Part shown: one piece after another, positions 1-6,521 of the stretch
Numbering within the stretch: the stretch's first letter is position 1
Layout: every line of letters starts with the position of its first letter
Source of the DNA: Hyphomicrobiales bacterium
Lineage (GTDB): Bacteria > Pseudomonadota > Alphaproteobacteria > Rhizobiales > Rhizobiaceae
Direction: 5' to 3'
DNA: 47,703 bases
Assembly: GCA_900467745.1 (NCBI GenBank)
Contig: UBQW01000031.1
Location: 1 to 47,703 of the forward strand
Program-made: the position numbers and the translations under genes
Notes under the pieces: model-generated
Seen by the model: the letters and a program-made list of their open reading frames with translations, nothing else
Database searches by the model: none
What the model was told of the DNA's origin: nothing

Positions 1-290
1 CTGCCCAATCGCACACTCTTGCTCGGTAAACCGCCGCCATCTGAGTTCAATTCCGGTGCAATCTGAACCGGGACAAACGCGGGAACCAAAGGCAACGGCC
101 GCTCCGCTTTGGCCTTCTTTATCCACTTGTGAACAAGATGGGCATTCACGTCGTGTTTCCGCGCCAGTCGAAAGACCGAAACGCCAGGCTCTAAGCACGC
201 TGCGATTAGTTGATCCCGAGAAGCCGGGTCATATCGACGGCGGCCGTCGCGACCAACAAGCCGCACTTGCAGTTTAGGAGTATCGTCCAT
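1..290 (-). CDS. IS66-family OrfA (TnpA) transposase accessory protein, partial
   Basis: Reading leftward from the ATG at 288-290, the frame stays open to the window edge, so the 3' end is outside. It encodes MDDTPKLQVRLVGRDGRR followed by a helix-turn-helix segment (SVFRLARKHDVNAHLVHKWI) and then FVPVQIAPE. An HTH followed by an FVPV-type tail is typical of the small first protein of IS66-family elements, which works with TnpB and TnpC. Those partners would lie further left and are not visible. The stretch 290-340 (GTGCCCACTG, then TTGGTGGACAC) probably holds the IS end, but I could not pair it with another end. Family assignment is by recognition only. Confidence 0.7.
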   Translation of the reverse strand, partial: MDDTPKLQVRLVGRDGRRRYDPASRDQLIAACLEPGVSVFRLARKHDVNAHLVHKWIKKAKAERPLPLVPAFVPVQIAPELNSDGGGLPSKSVRLG

Positions 291-373
291 GATTAGGTGC
301 CCACTGTTTTTTGGTGGACACTTCATGCATCAGAGCACCCCTCTTCAGAAGGCGCATGGAAATTCGCGCTTAG

Positions 374-592
374 TGCGGCTGCGCAGACAATCTACGAAGA
401 CTGGGAGGGTTCCGCTGGGAAGTTGGTCGCGCTTGGCGACACGCTTTGATGCGTCGAAGCCAGCGACATCGGTTGTCTTGGGATCGGTTCCAAAGGCTGC
501 TTCGCAAATACCTGCCACCATGTCGGCTGGTGCATCCGCATCCTGATGCTCGGTTCACCGTCAAGACATCCGATAGGAGCCGTATGCGGTAG
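374..592 (+). pseudogene. Group II intron reverse transcriptase/maturase, C-terminal fragment
   Basis: The frame entered at 374 (just after a stop at 371) reads NLRRLGGFRWEVGRAWRHA, then RRSQRHRLSWDRFQRLLRKY and LVHPHPDARF, and stops at 590-592. This is the maturase/DNA-binding tail seen at the C-terminus of bacterial group II intron-encoded proteins (WRxxLxRRSQ, the W-x-RF-x-x-LL-x-x-Y block and the VHPxP close). All reverse-transcriptase domains are missing, so it cannot be active. It lies immediately upstream of intron domain V, the normal relation between ORF and ribozyme 3' end. The 5' break lies somewhere between about 340 and 374. Confidence 0.75.
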
Positions 593-645
593 TGCCGCAC
601 GTACGGATCTGGCCGGGGGGCGATGGGCAACCATCGTCCCTACCG
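577..645 (+). ncRNA. Group II intron 3' end: domains V and VI
   Basis: Positions 577-609 match the domain V consensus: GAGCCGTATGCGG on the 5' side and CCGCACGTACGG on the 3' side, including the AGC catalytic triad. The apical loop is TAGTG between GCGG and CCGC, so it is not a canonical GNRA tetraloop, and the domain is 33 nt rather than the usual 34. Downstream, GGGCGATGG-GCAA-CCATCGTCC (about 616-640) forms a strong hairpin placed where domain VI should be. Together with the maturase tail this is the 3' remnant of a group II intron. Domains I-IV are absent. Confidence 0.7.
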
Positions 646-748
646 GGACCGCATATCCACTCTCTCCGCAGGCATTGCGTTCCTTCCTCCTCGACCTCGA
701 GGGAAGAAACTTCACACCTGCAGACCACCCTTGAAAGATGCCTCAAAA

Positions 749-844
749 GGGGGCGGCATCATCTTGGAACGAGGGGGCGACTATTTCTCGGAATCAGGGG
801 GCGACATCATTTCGGAATCAGGGGGCGGATTGCCTCGGAATTTG
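749..844 (+). repeat. Four tandem 24-bp repeats, IS21-family end-like
   Basis: Four units start GGGGGCG at 749, 773, 797 and 821, each 24 bp. The second and third units are the most alike (shared TTTCTCGGAATCA or CATTTCGGAATCA tails), and the fourth is diverged (GATTGCCTCGGAATTTG). GGGGGCGACAT-type repeats ending in CGGAATCA are familiar from the ends of IS21-family elements, where they are transposase binding sites. No istA or istB is nearby, so this is probably an orphan end. The family link is from memory and unchecked. Confidence 0.55.
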
Positions 845-1130
845 CAGGTGACAGCGCGGCGACATCGACGTCACCCTGCAGCTTGATTTCCGGAAGCATC
901 GTGCAGCTTTGATCCTTACCCGCTCTATTCAGATAAAAGCGAGTATCAGCCGACGACGAAACAATTGCCACAGAGAAAGCTAAAGCCGAAAGGGAGCGTC
1001 ATCACCCGCCCCCGCTCCGCCCTTTCAACCCGGCTCAGCCGGGTCGGATCGGGGGCTGATCCGAGCAGCCAGTGTCGCGTGTCTAAATGGCTGACAACAT
1101 CGCAGCCTCATTCAGCTTTGACAACCAGCC
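845..1130. other. Non-coding stretch with two hairpins
   Basis: No convincing gene is seen. Two adjacent inverted repeats occur: ACCCGGC-TCA-GCCGGGT at 1028-1044, then CGGATC-N7-GATCCG at 1045-1063. They lie 70-100 bp beyond the stop codon of the leftward gene ending at 1131, so they could serve as its transcription end, although no T-tract follows on that strand. Confidence 0.4.
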
Positions 1131-1655
1131 TCACAGTTCCGTTAGCTTGACACCGGGGCATTGTTCGCGAAGCGCGAAACTTGATACGAGAGTGTCGTTG
1201 AAGACTTTCTTCACACCGAGATCGCTCCCGAGCTCTGGATGTACCAATTCAAAATCCAAGCGATCACCCCTCACGATGTTCGATGCGATCTTGGACGACT
1301 GGTCACTCGACATGTGCGCGATCAGCGATAGCGTATGGCCAGGTAGCACGCGGGGCACAGCGTCCAAACCGAGCCGCTTCCGTTCGCCGTCCTTCGATTT
1401 GTAGCCCAAGATGACTTTGGCGCCTTGGTAGGATTCGAGCTCACTCTGTTTAGCGCTGAATGCGATGACTGCCTCCAAGTCCAGCCGATCCCCCTCGCAC
1501 GTGAGGTAAACGACCGTTTGCGTTTCATCAGGATTATCTCCCACACCTGTCAGGATCAGCTTCCCGGCGCTGTCTAGCCTTGCAAACCAGCCTGCGTGAG
1601 CAGTAGTGCTGCAGAACGCCGCAAGACCCCAAATCACAGTTAGTACACCCTTCAT
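1131..1655 (-). CDS. Secreted protein of unknown function (174 aa)
   Basis: A clear Sec signal peptide is present: MKGVLTVIWGLAAFC, then a predicted cleavage after TTAHA-G, so the mature protein of about 150 residues should be periplasmic. The mature part has two cysteines (VYLTCEGD and LREQCPGVK) about 110 residues apart that may form a disulphide. I do not recognise a family. Its ATG overlaps the stop of the upstream DUF7673-like gene in an ATGA arrangement (1652-1655), so the two are probably translationally coupled. The DNA around its start resembles the start of the Rap1a/Tai-like gene near 4240, one of several internal duplications in this block. Confidence 0.75.
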   Translation of the reverse strand: MKGVLTVIWGLAAFCSTTAHAGWFARLDSAGKLILTGVGDNPDETQTVVYLTCEGDRLDLEAVIAFSAKQSELESYQGAKVILGYKSKDGERKRLGLDAVPRVLPGHTLSLIAHMSSDQSSKIASNIVRGDRLDFELVHPELGSDLGVKKVFNDTLVSSFALREQCPGVKLTEL

Positions 1656-1966
1656 TTCACACCCGAGATTATGCGCCCTGGAAACGCAGCAGCAACTGGT
1701 TGGCGTCGAGTGATGATTTGCTCAATCTCATGCCGGTACTCGGTCGGATAGTAGTAGTCCGAAGACTGCGCAAGGAAGACGACGATCGTCGCCATCGCCT
1801 CCGCGATCTCGCGATCGACATTGGTCAAGTCGGTGAAATCAAACCCACCATGCTGTTCAGCGTTCCACCAAGCCAACAGAAAGTTGGCTGCACGGCGTCC
1901 CTGACCGGTGTCTTGGACAGCAAGATTCACGAGTTTCTCAGCTGCTAGTCTGACGGCTTTTTCCAT
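1652..1966 (-). CDS. DUF7673-like protein (104 aa)
   Basis: The protein contains the block DTGQGRRAANFLLAWWNAE followed by GGFDFTDLTNVDREIA. I recognise this as the core of a small family of unknown function (DUF7673) often found on plasmids and integrated elements. There is no signal peptide or membrane segment. It starts 29 bp after the TIR-receiver gene stops and overlaps the next gene by 4 bp, so it is in the middle of a leftward operon. Its first 60 bp are duplicated at 3814-3873 with five mismatches, at the start of a truncated copy. Function is unknown; the family name is from memory. Confidence 0.7.
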   Translation of the reverse strand: MEKAVRLAAEKLVNLAVQDTGQGRRAANFLLAWWNAEQHGGFDFTDLTNVDREIAEAMATIVVFLAQSSDYYYPTEYRHEIEQIITRRQPVAAAFPGRIISGVK

Positions 1967-1995
1967 ACCCTAATACCCCTCATTGATTCATGCGA

Positions 1996-2994
1996 TCAGA
2001 ACTCTTCACCGTAGTCAACGATGCCTTCGCGAACATTTTGGAGATAGCGGTAGTGCTGTTGAACCAGTGTTGACAGCTTCTTTCGATCAAATGGCTTCTG
2101 AACTAACACTGTCCGCTCAGGCCTGGACGGACCTTCAAGAAGAATGTCAGCGTAAGCCGTGATGAATATCACTACACAGTTTTTCACGGACGCTAGAAGT
2201 TTGAGTGGCTTCCCTTGATCCTTCAGTATCGCTTCAGAAAGAATTACGTCTGGGGTCATTCGACGGAGGCAGGTCTGGGCTTCCGATACGGAAGCGGCCA
2301 CACCAGTGACAGAGAACCCAGCCTCTATAAGCATGTTCTCCAAGTCCATAGATATAACTGGCTCGCTCTCGATTATCAGCGCGGTTGGTAGGCGCGCTTC
2401 CAGTACCTCGAGCTTTTTTCTGATCTGCTTGTTGGTTGCTTGCTCTTTTCCAAGGTCCGAGAGTGCGTTTTCTAGAAGGTCCCGTTCCACCTTTGGCGAG
2501 GCAGGGAGTGCACTCATGATCTCTAATAGTTCGGCTCTGAATCGTTCGCTCTTTCGATTGAAGGTCTGGTTGCTCCGAGGTTTTGCAATTCCTAATGCCT
2601 TGATCACGGTATTACGGAAGTCCTCCAGAACGGTTTCCTTATCAATCTGCCAAGCCTGGATTAGCCCAATGGTGCTGGTCACAACATCGAAGGTGATGGG
2701 TGGAACGACGATCGGGAGTGTAAAAAAAGACCCAAGCCATGCAGCGCCTAGTTCCATTAAACAGAACCGGCTGTCCATGTAGGCAGGCGTCATGAGCGGA
2801 ATGAAGATTTTAGGGTCACTCACTTGCGACCTGATACTCTTGTTAAAGTCGTAGGCAAGCGGAGCGCCGTGCCCCGCGAGGCTTGAACAAAAGATCCCAT
2901 CCGGATCGACACCGACTGCGTCCGCGAGGAAATCCACCAGCAGTTCTGCTAGTTCACGATCTGCCACCGCGTGGCTGACAAATATCTCGGTCAT
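1996..2994 (-). CDS. TIR domain-receiver domain fusion protein (332 aa)
   Basis: Residues 1-140 form a TIR domain: it opens IFVSHAVADRELAELL, and the SRFCLMELGAAW block carries the glutamate (E81) that in enzymatic TIR domains cleaves NAD+. Residues about 165-203 look helical and charged, a possible coiled-coil linker. Residues 204-318 form a two-component receiver fold (ALIIESEPVISMDLENMLIEAG) with conserved T279 (FITAYAD) and K300 (VQKPF). The aspartate that should be phosphorylated aligns with E254 (PDVILSEAIL), and the acidic pocket is E-S-E rather than E-D-E. It should therefore not be a normal phospho-switch. It lies 19 bp downstream of a membrane protein gene. A defence or stress NADase is an inference. 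Confidence 0.8.
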   Translation of the reverse strand: MTEIFVSHAVADRELAELLVDFLADAVGVDPDGIFCSSLAGHGAPLAYDFNKSIRSQVSDPKIFIPLMTPAYMDSRFCLMELGAAWLGSFFTLPIVVPPITFDVVTSTIGLIQAWQIDKETVLEDFRNTVIKALGIAKPRSNQTFNRKSERFRAELLEIMSALPASPKVERDLLENALSDLGKEQATNKQIRKKLEVLEARLPTALIIESEPVISMDLENMLIEAGFSVTGVAASVSEAQTCLRRMTPDVILSEAILKDQGKPLKLLASVKNCVVIFITAYADILLEGPSRPERTVLVQKPFDRKKLSTLVQQHYRYLQNVREGIVDYGEEF

Positions 2995-3013
2995 AGGAGC
3001 ACTCTTCCGTTCT

Positions 3014-3766
3014 CTATCTTATCAGCGGGACAGATGGCTTATACTGATCTGATAGCCGCTGCAGAGCCTGAACGAGATCATCTAAGGCTTTGAGTGCATG
3101 AAAGATCGCACTTTGTGTATCGAAAAACACGTACTCGAAGACGTTTTCCTCATAATCAAAGGTGTCATTTGCATGGGTCAGTGGGTTGATCGCCTTCAAG
3201 TGTCTTTCCAGCGACGGCAGTAGTGTGGTGAGAGAGTCTTCTAATCTGTTGAGGAAAGAAGCCGTTTGGCCATCGAACAAAGAGCTCCCAGCCACGAACT
3301 GGCTACGCCCTAAGATAGTCTCAAGTTTCTCAAAAAAAGGAAGATGGTCTAATGCAACTCTGCTCATCCACTGGAAATTCGGATCGCCAGAACCGGCAAT
3401 TAAGTCCTTAACAGAGCGTATTTCTCGCAGTTCACTCAGCAAATGAGACAACTCTTGAAGCTGAGGGTTCAGTGCCCGTTCGATCCGAAGTTGATCAGGT
3501 CTCACTTGAAGCTCAATGAGCTCTTGGTGACGCTTGTCAGCCCGCCGATCAGTTTCCTCCATGGTTAGAATCGTCAAGGTAGCTGCGGCGACAGCAGCAA
3601 TGCCGGTTATCAACGTCTGAAAGTCGAAGATGAGATTCCGCCAACTGTCTCCACCAACCTGGTCCTTGACCTGTCTGGGCTCCCCAAAGAAAACTGGAAA
3701 CAGAATGGCGACCGCCAAAACGACCATCAGGCCGACCAATATTCGCCACCTCAGTCTGCTTGTCAT
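3014..3766 (-). CDS. Two-helix membrane protein with helical cytoplasmic domain (250 aa)
   Basis: Two hydrophobic segments lie near the N-terminus: residues about 9-27 (ILVGLMVVLAVAILFPVFF) and about 47-67 (LITGIAAVAAATLTILTM). The remaining 180 residues are rich in Leu, Glu, Arg and Gln and look all-helical, so this part is likely cytoplasmic. No family was recognised. The gene's ATG overlaps the stop of a 36-codon ORF upstream (ATGA at 3763-3766), and it is followed after 19 bp by the TIR-receiver gene, so the two are almost certainly co-transcribed. A TIR enzyme paired with a membrane protein is a common arrangement in bacterial defence operons. That parallel is inference. Confidence 0.75.
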   Translation of the reverse strand: MTSRLRWRILVGLMVVLAVAILFPVFFGEPRQVKDQVGGDSWRNLIFDFQTLITGIAAVAAATLTILTMEETDRRADKRHQELIELQVRPDQLRIERALNPQLQELSHLLSELREIRSVKDLIAGSGDPNFQWMSRVALDHLPFFEKLETILGRSQFVAGSSLFDGQTASFLNRLEDSLTTLLPSLERHLKAINPLTHANDTFDYEENVFEYVFFDTQSAIFHALKALDDLVQALQRLSDQYKPSVPLIR

Positions 3767-3873
3767 GTCCTACCTAAATCGTTCAAATTAAAGCACCAAG
3801 CACAGGGCGCGTCGGTGTCTTGGACAGCAAGATTCAGGAGTTTCTCAGCGGCTATTCTAACGGCTTTATCCAT
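3763..3873 (-). pseudogene. 36-codon remnant of a DUF7673-like gene
   Basis: The ATG at 3871-3873 starts MDKAVRIAAEKLLNLAVQDT, which matches the first 20 residues of the intact protein at 1652-1966 (MEKAVRLAAEKLVNLAVQDT). After residue 20 the reading diverges into DAPCAWCFNLNDLGRT and stops. The stop TGA (3763-3765) overlaps the ATG of the membrane-protein gene, so even if the peptide has no function its translation may couple expression of the next gene. It begins 11 bp after the Rap1a/Tai-like gene ends. Confidence 0.65.
3814..3873. repeat. 60-bp imperfect direct repeat (copy 2; copy 1 at 1907-1966)
   Basis: The 60 bp from GGTGTCTTGGACAGCAAG to TCCAT occurs at 1907-1966 and again here without gaps and with five single-base differences. 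The two copies bracket the TIR-receiver and membrane-protein genes. Each copy ends at the start codon of a DUF7673-like reading frame. Confidence 0.9.
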
Positions 3874-3884
3874 GCATAACTCCT

Positions 3885-4229
3885 TTAGTTCCGACAGAAG
3901 GCGGTGTTGAGCGCAAAGGCAGTGAGAGCCGAGGCACTTCTCTGCCGCATGTCAGGATGATCAGCGAGGTACTTGATGGTTACGTCCACAAGCTGACCGG
4001 CAGTCACGTTTGTCATGTCACATTTTTCAGCACGGTCACCGGCGAGCATAAAGGTGTCCACCACGCCCAGGACGTAGCTACGACAACCAGGGGATTGCTC
4101 TGGTCCATTGCGTAAGTTCGCCCCATCCATCCACCTACGACCGTCTTTGCAGGTTTGATAGAGTTCATTGCCGTCCAAGAAACCCGCGTACGCCGGCGTT
4201 GCGATCGCAAGGCCTAGGGACAACTGCAA
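3885..4229 (-). CDS. Rap1a/Tai-like immunity-type secreted protein
   Basis: The mature sequence, GFLDGNELYQTCKDGRRW, then CRSYVLGVVDTFML and a C-terminal AFCRN, fits the Rap1a/Tai immunity family: a GxxLxxxC start, a C-xxY-xxG-xxD block and paired cysteines. Rap1a protects Serratia against a type VI amidase effector, but many family members are simply periplasmic proteins of unknown role. The start is odd. A TTG at 4227-4229 follows GAGGGG by 5 nt and gives a short signal (QLSLGLAIATPAYA). A better-looking ATG lies in another frame at about 4240 (MRGVLAV), which would join the signal only after removal of one base. The 5' end may therefore be frameshifted. Confidence 0.6.
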   Translation of the reverse strand: MQLSLGLAIATPAYAGFLDGNELYQTCKDGRRWMDGANLRNGPEQSPGCRSYVLGVVDTFMLAGDRAEKCDMTNVTAGQLVDVTIKYLADHPDMRQRSASALTAFALNTAFCRN

Positions 4230-4345
4230 GCACGCCCCTCATTCCACACCCCTAAGTTATTCAAACTGAAGCACCTTGCATCAACCAGGGCGGGCGATCA
4301 AGGGCCAGGATCCCCATCTTATCGGGAACCAATCGGAGTTCCGTT

Positions 4346-4663
4346 ATGCCTATGAATGACGCAATCCACACCCGGCTCGACAGCCTGGAAACGGCAGTCC
4401 GCTTGATGTCCGACCGCGTCGTCGCACTGGCGGATTTCATGGAGCGCCTGGTCGTGCTCGAGGAGCGTAACAGCTTTCGTCATCACCCAGTAAGTCAAGG
4501 ACGGGTTCACAGAAGCGATCGTTGAGGTGAAGAAGGAGCTGGCCGATCTGTCGGCTACGGCGCTCAACGAAAAGGTTCTGGCCTGGTTACGCTCTGCTCC
4601 GTTTCCACCGCCGTCATAACGACCGTCGCTCCGATGCTCCTGAAGAAGTTCGCGGGCCTCTGA
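4346..4663 (+). pseudogene. Phage coiled-coil protein remnant
   Basis: ATG at 4346 begins MPMNDAIHTRLDSLETAV and a heptad-like helix to LVVLEERN. The frame then ends at 4523-4525. Continuations occur in other frames: VEVKKELADLSATALNEK (about 4527-4580) and then VSTAVITTVAPMLLKKFAGL ending at 4661-4663. The pieces look like one small membrane-anchored coiled-coil protein broken by frameshifts, of the kind found just before phage holin genes. The last piece overlaps the next start in TGATG, as in an intact phage lysis operon. Confidence 0.5.
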
Positions 4664-4884
4664 TGAATCTGCACCGCGACTGGAAGACCATCCTCCGTCG
4701 CTCCTGGTCGCTGTGGTGCGTCTAAATCTTCCTGTTCCTCGTCGTCTTCGAACCGATCTGCGACACCATCCTGTTCATGATGGACAAGAGCCCGCCGCAG
4801 CTGCGGCTCGCCTTCTCCATCCTCGACGGCCTGGTGGCCTTCGGCGCGATCTACTGACGCCTCATCCCTCAGAAGCAAATCTAG
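4663..4884 (+). pseudogene. Phage holin-like gene with two internal stops
   Basis: The frame from ATG 4663 reads MNLHRDWKTILRRSWSLW, then a TAA, then IFLFLVVFEPICDTILFM and LRLAFSILDGLVAFGAIY, then a TGA, then RLIPQKQ and TAG. A DWKxILRRxWS opening, two hydrophobic segments and an RLxxQK end resemble small holin-like proteins of rhizobial phages. Two in-frame stops make it non-functional. GGAG lies just before the following endolysin start. Confidence 0.6.
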
Positions 4885-4893
4885 GAGCTACCA

Positions 4894-5117
4894 ATGGCTG
4901 AGAAGATCACCGCCACGATCGCGAGCGCTGCCATCGCGGTCGCGTATCCATCGCCGAACCGGCCGAAGGCTACGCTGGATACGTCCACCGTGATGCAGTC
5001 GGTGTGCTCACCTACTGCATGTGGGAAACCGAATATGCAGAGTCCATGCTGGGCAAGGAGTTTTCCAGGGAAGAGTGCCATGCTCTGCTGGTTAAGCGCA
5101 TGGCCCTCTACGACTAG
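4894..5117 (+). pseudogene. Phage endolysin (GH24 lysozyme-like), frameshifted remnant
   Basis: ATG 4894 follows GGAGCTACCA. The frame reads MAEKITATIASAAIAVAYPS, and then the homology moves to another frame near 4950: AEPAEGYAGYVHRDAVGV, LTYC, MLGKEFSREECHALLVKRM and a TAG at 5115. The EG-YxGYxxRDxVGVxTYC core and the later S-x-E-EC-x-x-LL block are the T4-lysozyme-type (GH24) active-site region, with the catalytic Glu in AEG. It is both frameshifted and shorter than typical endolysins (about 150 aa), so it is not functional. Confidence 0.65.
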
Positions 5118-5128
5118 GGTAACGAGTC

Positions 5129-5290
5129 ATGCATCCCGAACTGGAGTCTCTCCCCGGTCGACACGATGAACTCCCCGAACTTGTCGAACGTCTGATCGAA
5201 ACGCGGGGCTCCTTCGACAGATTCAAGTCGAGTCGCGACCGGCGTTTGATTGCCAGGGATGATGCCTGGCGGGTGGCGCACGAGAAATGA
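5129..5290 (+). CDS. Small hypothetical ORF (53 aa)
   Basis: ATG 5129 to TGA 5288 encodes MHPELESLPGRHDELPELVE, then RLIETRGSFDRFKSSRDRRL and ARDDAWRVAHEK. The protein is charged and probably soluble. No family was recognised. It begins 11 bp after the endolysin remnant, in the same direction, where small accessory phage lysis or late proteins often lie. Unlike the genes before it, it has no internal stop. It could be real or chance. Confidence 0.35.
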   Translation: MHPELESLPGRHDELPELVERLIETRGSFDRFKSSRDRRLIARDDAWRVAHEK

Positions 5291-5573
5291 AAAAAGGGGC
5301 CGACTTTGGGCCTTATTCTTGACGGCGTATTGATTTCATGGATTAGTAACCGTGTGCACCGGTCAGAAATCGGGACATGTTTGCTACCCCACACCACTAG
5401 AACTGGGGTCAGCTGAACCACCATACGGGGCACCGGACCCTTGGTGAGCGTGAAGTGCATGCGTCGGTGTTGCCGTTTCATTAAGGCAGCGTTGATCGGG
5501 GGCCACCGGTAGAGGACTCCGACAGGGCAGCAGAAACGAGAACGCCTTTAACTTTGAATGGAGAGTACCACCC

Positions 5574-5765
5574 GTGGAACAATTGCGTTCCGGCGGTGGT
5601 CGCGGTTCGAAGTTGAAGGTGGCTAGTCTCGTTCTATCAGGCTTTGCCCTTCTCCTTGTCTCCGTGACTTTCGCCTTCATTACGTTGAAAGATCCCGCTC
5701 GGCTCAAAGTACGGGCCGTGGGAATAGCTATCGAGTACGAGGCAAAAGAAAAGGCCCCTCGGTGA
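5574..5765 (+). CDS. Small single-pass membrane protein (63 aa)
   Basis: A GTG at 5574 is preceded by GGAGAG with 8-nt spacing, giving MEQLRSGGGRGSKLKVASLV and so on. One hydrophobic segment at residues about 16-37 (VASLVLSGFALLLVSVTFAF) follows a basic N-terminus, so the N-terminus is predicted to be inside. The tail is short and charged. No family is recognised. The stop lies inside a strong hairpin (5751-5772). The good ribosome site supports translation. Confidence 0.5.
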   Translation: MEQLRSGGGRGSKLKVASLVLSGFALLLVSVTFAFITLKDPARLKVRAVGIAIEYEAKEKAPR

Positions 5766-5772
5766 GGGCCTT
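5751..5772 (-). terminator. Hairpin terminator, T-rich on the leftward strand
   Basis: AAGGCCC at 5751-5757 pairs with GGGCCTT at 5766-5772, with a further CTC/GAG pairing inside. On the leftward strand it is followed by TTTTCTTTTG, as in an intrinsic terminator. It lies just past the end of a possible leftward ORF (5777-6121). Confidence 0.55.
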
Positions 5773-5776
5773 CGAT

Positions 5777-6121
5777 CTACGCTTCACAAGCCACGCAATC
5801 AGCGTTCGCTCCTTGCACGTTTCGAAACCAACCTAGTACTAAAAGGCTTTTCGTTGGCTTTGGGGCTATCGCTGGAACCACGGCCCCATCCATACGCTTC
5901 GCCGATTTCGACCCGCGCGCTTTCGCCCGATAAAGCGCGTCATCCTCACGTGCCATAACTGCCTTGGAGAAACAATGTTCGACCCTCTCCGGCATTGGAT
6001 CGAAAGGCAGATTTGGCTGGCCGGGATCGCGGGCCTGCGAGCCCGGGACCGAACAGGCTTCTCGGGGTGCAGAAGCGGCTTTGCACGAGGCGGCATAGTC
6101 ATCGCAACAGTGCATCGGCAA
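5777..6121 (-). CDS. Doubtful leftward ORF (114 aa or shorter)
   Basis: The frame contains DDALYRAKARGSKSAK, which resembles the last helix of GGDEF (diguanylate cyclase) domains, but nothing else of such a domain is visible. The best ATG gives MHCCDDYAASCKAASAP, with no clear ribosome site. The only support for it being transcribed is the T-rich hairpin immediately after its stop. It may be a degraded gene or chance. The rest of 5766-6212 holds nothing else I can identify. Confidence 0.25.
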   Translation of the reverse strand: MPMHCCDDYAASCKAASAPREACSVPGSQARDPGQPNLPFDPMPERVEHCFSKAVMAREDDALYRAKARGSKSAKRMDGAVVPAIAPKPTKSLLVLGWFRNVQGANADCVACEA

Positions 6122-6212
6122 ATGCTTAAAAAGCTGTGTATCCGGCCCGGTGTTGACTCGCGGCTATTGATAGAACAAAATGTGAACAAAATATTCAGCT
6201 CGGCTTTGGACA

Positions 6213-6521
6213 ATGCTAGATCGACCCGCCCCCAAGACCCCGTTCGTCAAAGCGTTTCACGAGTGGTGGGAAAGCCAAACACCAGCGGCGATTGCCAAGA
6301 TGGACCAAAAGCTTGCCTGGTCCGTATTCAGGGCCGGGTATGCGTTTGGGCAAAGGAAGGAAAAGCAGCGCTTCGTCTTCAGGGTCGGCAAGTTTCGGAT
6401 AACTGTCTGGGCGGCGAGTGTCCGAGAAGCAAAGAGGCTTGCTTGCCGGGAGGCAGACAGTCGTGCCGCCGCCCGGCGGGGAAAGGCGCCGGCAGGTGGC
6501 TGGACGCTTGAGCAGATCTGA
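6213..6521 (+). CDS. Conserved-looking hypothetical protein (102 aa)
   Basis: The protein starts MLDRPAPKTPFVKAFHEWWE and contains KFRITVWAASVREAKRLACR. It is basic and soluble, with no signal peptide. I do not recognise a named domain. Its TGA overlaps the ATG of the next small gene (TGATG at 6519-6523), an arrangement typical of a two-gene operon, and the next gene is cut by the transposon. The pair may belong to the same prophage-like remnant as the lysis genes to the left. Confidence 0.55.
   Translation: MLDRPAPKTPFVKAFHEWWESQTPAAIAKMDQKLAWSVFRAGYAFGQRKEKQRFVFRVGKFRITVWAASVREAKRLACREADSRAAARRGKAPAGGWTLEQI

Noticed and set aside
749..844. CRISPR array
   Set aside because: The four 24-bp units are directly adjacent without spacers and lack Cas genes nearby, so they are tandem repeats, not a CRISPR.
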